Below are positions 62,098-64,000 of a stretch of 64,000 bases of DNA, piece by piece. Made by a program: the position numbers and the translations under genes. The notes under the pieces are model-generated. The model ran no database searches. It saw only the letters and a list, made by a program, of their open reading frames with translations, and was not told the DNA's origin. Origin of the DNA: Massilia sp. YIM B02769 (lineage in GTDB: Bacteria > Pseudomonadota > Gammaproteobacteria > Burkholderiales > Burkholderiaceae_D); the NCBI RefSeq assembly GCF_030411995.1, contig NZ_JASNRC010000004.1:62001-126000 (forward strand), given 5' to 3'. Every line of letters starts with the position of its first letter. Positions within the stretch are counted from its first letter, which is position 1.

Positions 62098-64000
62098 ATG
62101 GACAAGAAGGTGCAACCCGAATCGCCGCCCCAGCCCGCCCTGGACGACGGCGCCCCATTCCTGAACCGCGAACTGTCGCTGCTCGAATTCAACCGCCGCG
62201 TGCTGGCGCAGGCCGAGGACGAACGCGTGCCGCTGCTGGAACGCCTGCGCTTCCTGTGCATCGTCAGCAGCAACCTCGACGAATTCTTCGAGGTGCGTGT
62301 GGCCAGCCTGCTGGCGACCCAGCAGCTCGAAAGCGGCCCCGACTCGGTCGCCGACAACCTCGACGTCACCCTGGGCCGCGCCAGCGACGAATGCCGGCGC
62401 CTGATCGCGCGCCAGTACGCGCTGCTGAACGAGACCATCCTGCCGCGCCTGTCCGAGCAGGGCATCCGCCTGCTGCGCCGCAGCGACCGCAACGCCGCCC
62501 AGCGCGCCTGGGTCAAGAACTACTTCGACCGCGAGGTGCGGCCCCTGCTCACGCCCGTCGGCCTCGATCCGGCCCACCCCTTCCCGCGCGTAATCAACAA
62601 GAGCCTGAACTTCATCGTCGAACTGTCGGGCAAGGACGCCTTCGGGCGCGGCACGGGCATCGCCATCATGAAGGCGCCGCGCGTGCTGCCGCGCGTGATC
62701 CGCCTGCCCGACGAACTGTCGGACACGCCGGGCGCGTCCTACTGCCTGCTGTCCTCGGTGATCCAGGCCCACTTGCCCGATCTGTTTACGGGCCGCGAAG
62801 TGGTGGCCTGCTCGCAGTTTCGCGTCACCCGCAACAGCGATTTGTGGGTGGACGAGGAAGAAGTCAAGAATTTGCGCCAGGCCTTGCAGAGCGAACTGCA
62901 CAGCCGCCAGTACGGCTTCGCGGTGCGCCTGGAAGTGGGCCGCAACTGCCCCGCCCACCTGTCCGACTTCTTGCTGGAGCAGTTCTGCATCGACCGTACG
63001 CGCCTGTTCCAGGTCGACGGCCCGGTGAACATGAGCCGCCTGCAGGAAATCGCCAACAATGATGGCCGCCCCGAGCTGAAGTTCCCGCACTTCGCGGCGA
63101 GCTACCCGGTGCGCCTGGCGAACCACGACATCTTCGCGTCGCTGGCGCGCCAGGACCTGCTGCTGCACCACCCTTTCCAGTCCTTCCAGCCGGTGATCGA
63201 CTTCATCCAGGCTGCTGCCAGCGACCCGGCGGTGGTGGCGATCAAGCAGACCATCTACCGCGCCGGCATGAACTCCGACCTGATGGAAGCCCTGATCGGC
63301 GCCGCCCGGCGCGGCAAGGAAGTCACGGTCATCGTCGAACTGATGGCGCGCTTCGACGAGGAAGCCAACATCAACTGGGCCGAGCGCCTGGAAAACGCCG
63401 GCGCCCAAGTCGTGTACGGCGTGGTCGGCCTGAAGACCCACGCCAAGATGGCGCTGGTACTGCGGCGCGAACCGGCCGGCCTGCGCCGCTACGCCCACCT
63501 CGGCACCGGCAACTACAACCCGACCACGGCGCGCTTCTATACCGACTTCGGGCTGCTGACGTCGAACGCCGAACTGACCGCCGACGTGAACGAGGTCTTC
63601 ATCCACCTTACGAGCCTGACGCGGCCGAAAGCCTTGTCCAGCATCTGGCTGGCGCCCTTCTCGCTGCAAAAGGACATCGTGCGCGCGATCCGCAACGAGG
63701 CGAGCATCGCGCGCGAAGGCAAGCCGGCGCGCATCATCGCCAAGATGAATTCGCTGACCGACGAAACCGTGATCCGCGCGCTGTACGACGCCTCGAGCGA
63801 CGGCGTGCGCATCGAGCTGATCGTGCGCGGCGCCTGCGCCCTGCGGCCGGGCGTGCCGGGGCTGTCCGCCAACATCAAGGTGCGCTCGATCGTCGGGCGC
63901 TTTCTGGAGCACACGCGCGTCTACTACTTCCGCAACAACCTGAAGCACGACGTGTATCTGAGCAGCGCCGACTGGATGAACCGCAACCTGCTGCGGCGCG
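62098..64000 (+). CDS. ppk1: Polyphosphate kinase 1, 3' end outside window
   Basis: The first ~634 residues of the enzyme that reversibly transfers the gamma-phosphate of ATP to polyphosphate. The N-terminal domain (FLNRELSLLEFNRRVLAQA, then LDEFFEVRVASLLATQQ), the head domain and both phospholipase-D-like catalytic halves are recognisable. The phosphorylated His is His448 in GLKTHAKMALVLRR. The window ends in the second half (YLSSADWMNRNL), so the last ~50-60 residues are missing. ATG at 62098 gives the typical start. It is convergent with nothing; divergent from the DUF4019 gene. A half PhoB-box-like ctgtcat lies 46 bases upstream. Confidence 0.95.
   Translation, partial: MDKKVQPESPPQPALDDGAPFLNRELSLLEFNRRVLAQAEDERVPLLERLRFLCIVSSNLDEFFEVRVASLLATQQLESGPDSVADNLDVTLGRASDECRRLIARQYALLNETILPRLSEQGIRLLRRSDRNAAQRAWVKNYFDREVRPLLTPVGLDPAHPFPRVINKSLNFIVELSGKDAFGRGTGIAIMKAPRVLPRVIRLPDELSDTPGASYCLLSSVIQAHLPDLFTGREVVACSQFRVTRNSDLWVDEEEVKNLRQALQSELHSRQYGFAVRLEVGRNCPAHLSDFLLEQFCIDRTRLFQVDGPVNMSRLQEIANNDGRPELKFPHFAASYPVRLANHDIFASLARQDLLLHHPFQSFQPVIDFIQAAASDPAVVAIKQTIYRAGMNSDLMEALIGAARRGKEVTVIVELMARFDEEANINWAERLENAGAQVVYGVVGLKTHAKMALVLRREPAGLRRYAHLGTGNYNPTTARFYTDFGLLTSNAELTADVNEVFIHLTSLTRPKALSSIWLAPFSLQKDIVRAIRNEASIAREGKPARIIAKMNSLTDETVIRALYDASSDGVRIELIVRGACALRPGVPGLSANIKVRSIVGRFLEHTRVYYFRNNLKHDVYLSSADWMNRNLLRR

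Noticed and set aside
1..64000. tRNA, rRNA, CRISPR arrays, insertion sequences, prophage genes
   Set aside because: Looked for on both strands by eye; no cloverleaf-like genes, regular spacer arrays, transposases, integrases or phage structural genes were recognised.

Overview
The window looks like a chromosomal segment of a high-GC betaproteobacterium, most plausibly Oxalobacteraceae of the Massilia/Duganella/Telluria type. This placement is inferred from codon and GC character, the recC-recB-recD gene order, the many hybrid histidine kinases, an AHL quorum-sensing locus with an RsaL-type regulator, and dispersed palindromic repeat families. No rRNA, tRNA, CRISPR array, transposase or phage gene was seen. 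The first gene (a PBP7-type endopeptidase) and the last (polyphosphate kinase) are cut by the window edges.

Layout. 1-7.3 kb: peptidoglycan endopeptidase, a 10-bp-phased repeat array, an MFS transporter, an M16 zinc protease, a PH-domain protein and a DUF5984-like protein. 7.3-16.3 kb: the complete recCBD operon on the minus strand, with ATGA overlaps. 16.4-21.7 kb: a CHASE-PAS hybrid kinase and a secreted prolyl oligopeptidase. 22.0-23.7 kb: a luxI / rsaL / luxR quorum-sensing cassette with a near-perfect lux box between luxI and rsaL. 24.1-31.1 kb: a lipoprotein, a 1643-residue soluble poly-HAMP kinase with three receiver domains, and a translationally coupled, degenerate CheR-like protein. 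31.3-38.6 kb: DUF4870, GST, M1 aminopeptidase, glpD, HD hydrolase and a sirtuin. 39-41 kb: a UvrD-like helicase flanked by two diverged copies of a 136-bp element carrying DnaA-box-like 9-mers. 41.5-48 kb: small proteins, a two-gene chromate transporter, S-formylglutathione hydrolase, and a stress-type operon (frameshifted phosphoribosyltransferase, SRPBCC protein, erythromycin-esterase-like protein). 48-53 kb: small hypotheticals and a molybdenum hydroxylase pair whose small subunit ends in a read-through 102-bp palindromic element. 53.3-58.5 kb: an aminotransferase-fold protein lacking the PLP lysine, coupled to a Cache-type hybrid kinase, then a CPA1 cation/proton antiporter. 58.6-64 kb: a secreted six-cysteine peptide, topoisomerase IB, an MRJP-family protein, a DUF4019 protein and ppk.

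Signalling dominates the accessory content: three hybrid kinases, two of them followed or preceded by overlapping genes for catalytically doubtful enzymes (the CheR-like protein and the Lys-less aminotransferase), plus AHL quorum sensing. Three families of palindromic repeats occupy intergenic gaps and in several places supply the stop codon or C-terminal residues of neighbouring genes. The best candidates for something new are the Lys-less aminotransferase/kinase pair, the DnaA-box repeat pair around the helicase, and the palindromic element fused in frame to the molybdenum hydroxylase small subunit.
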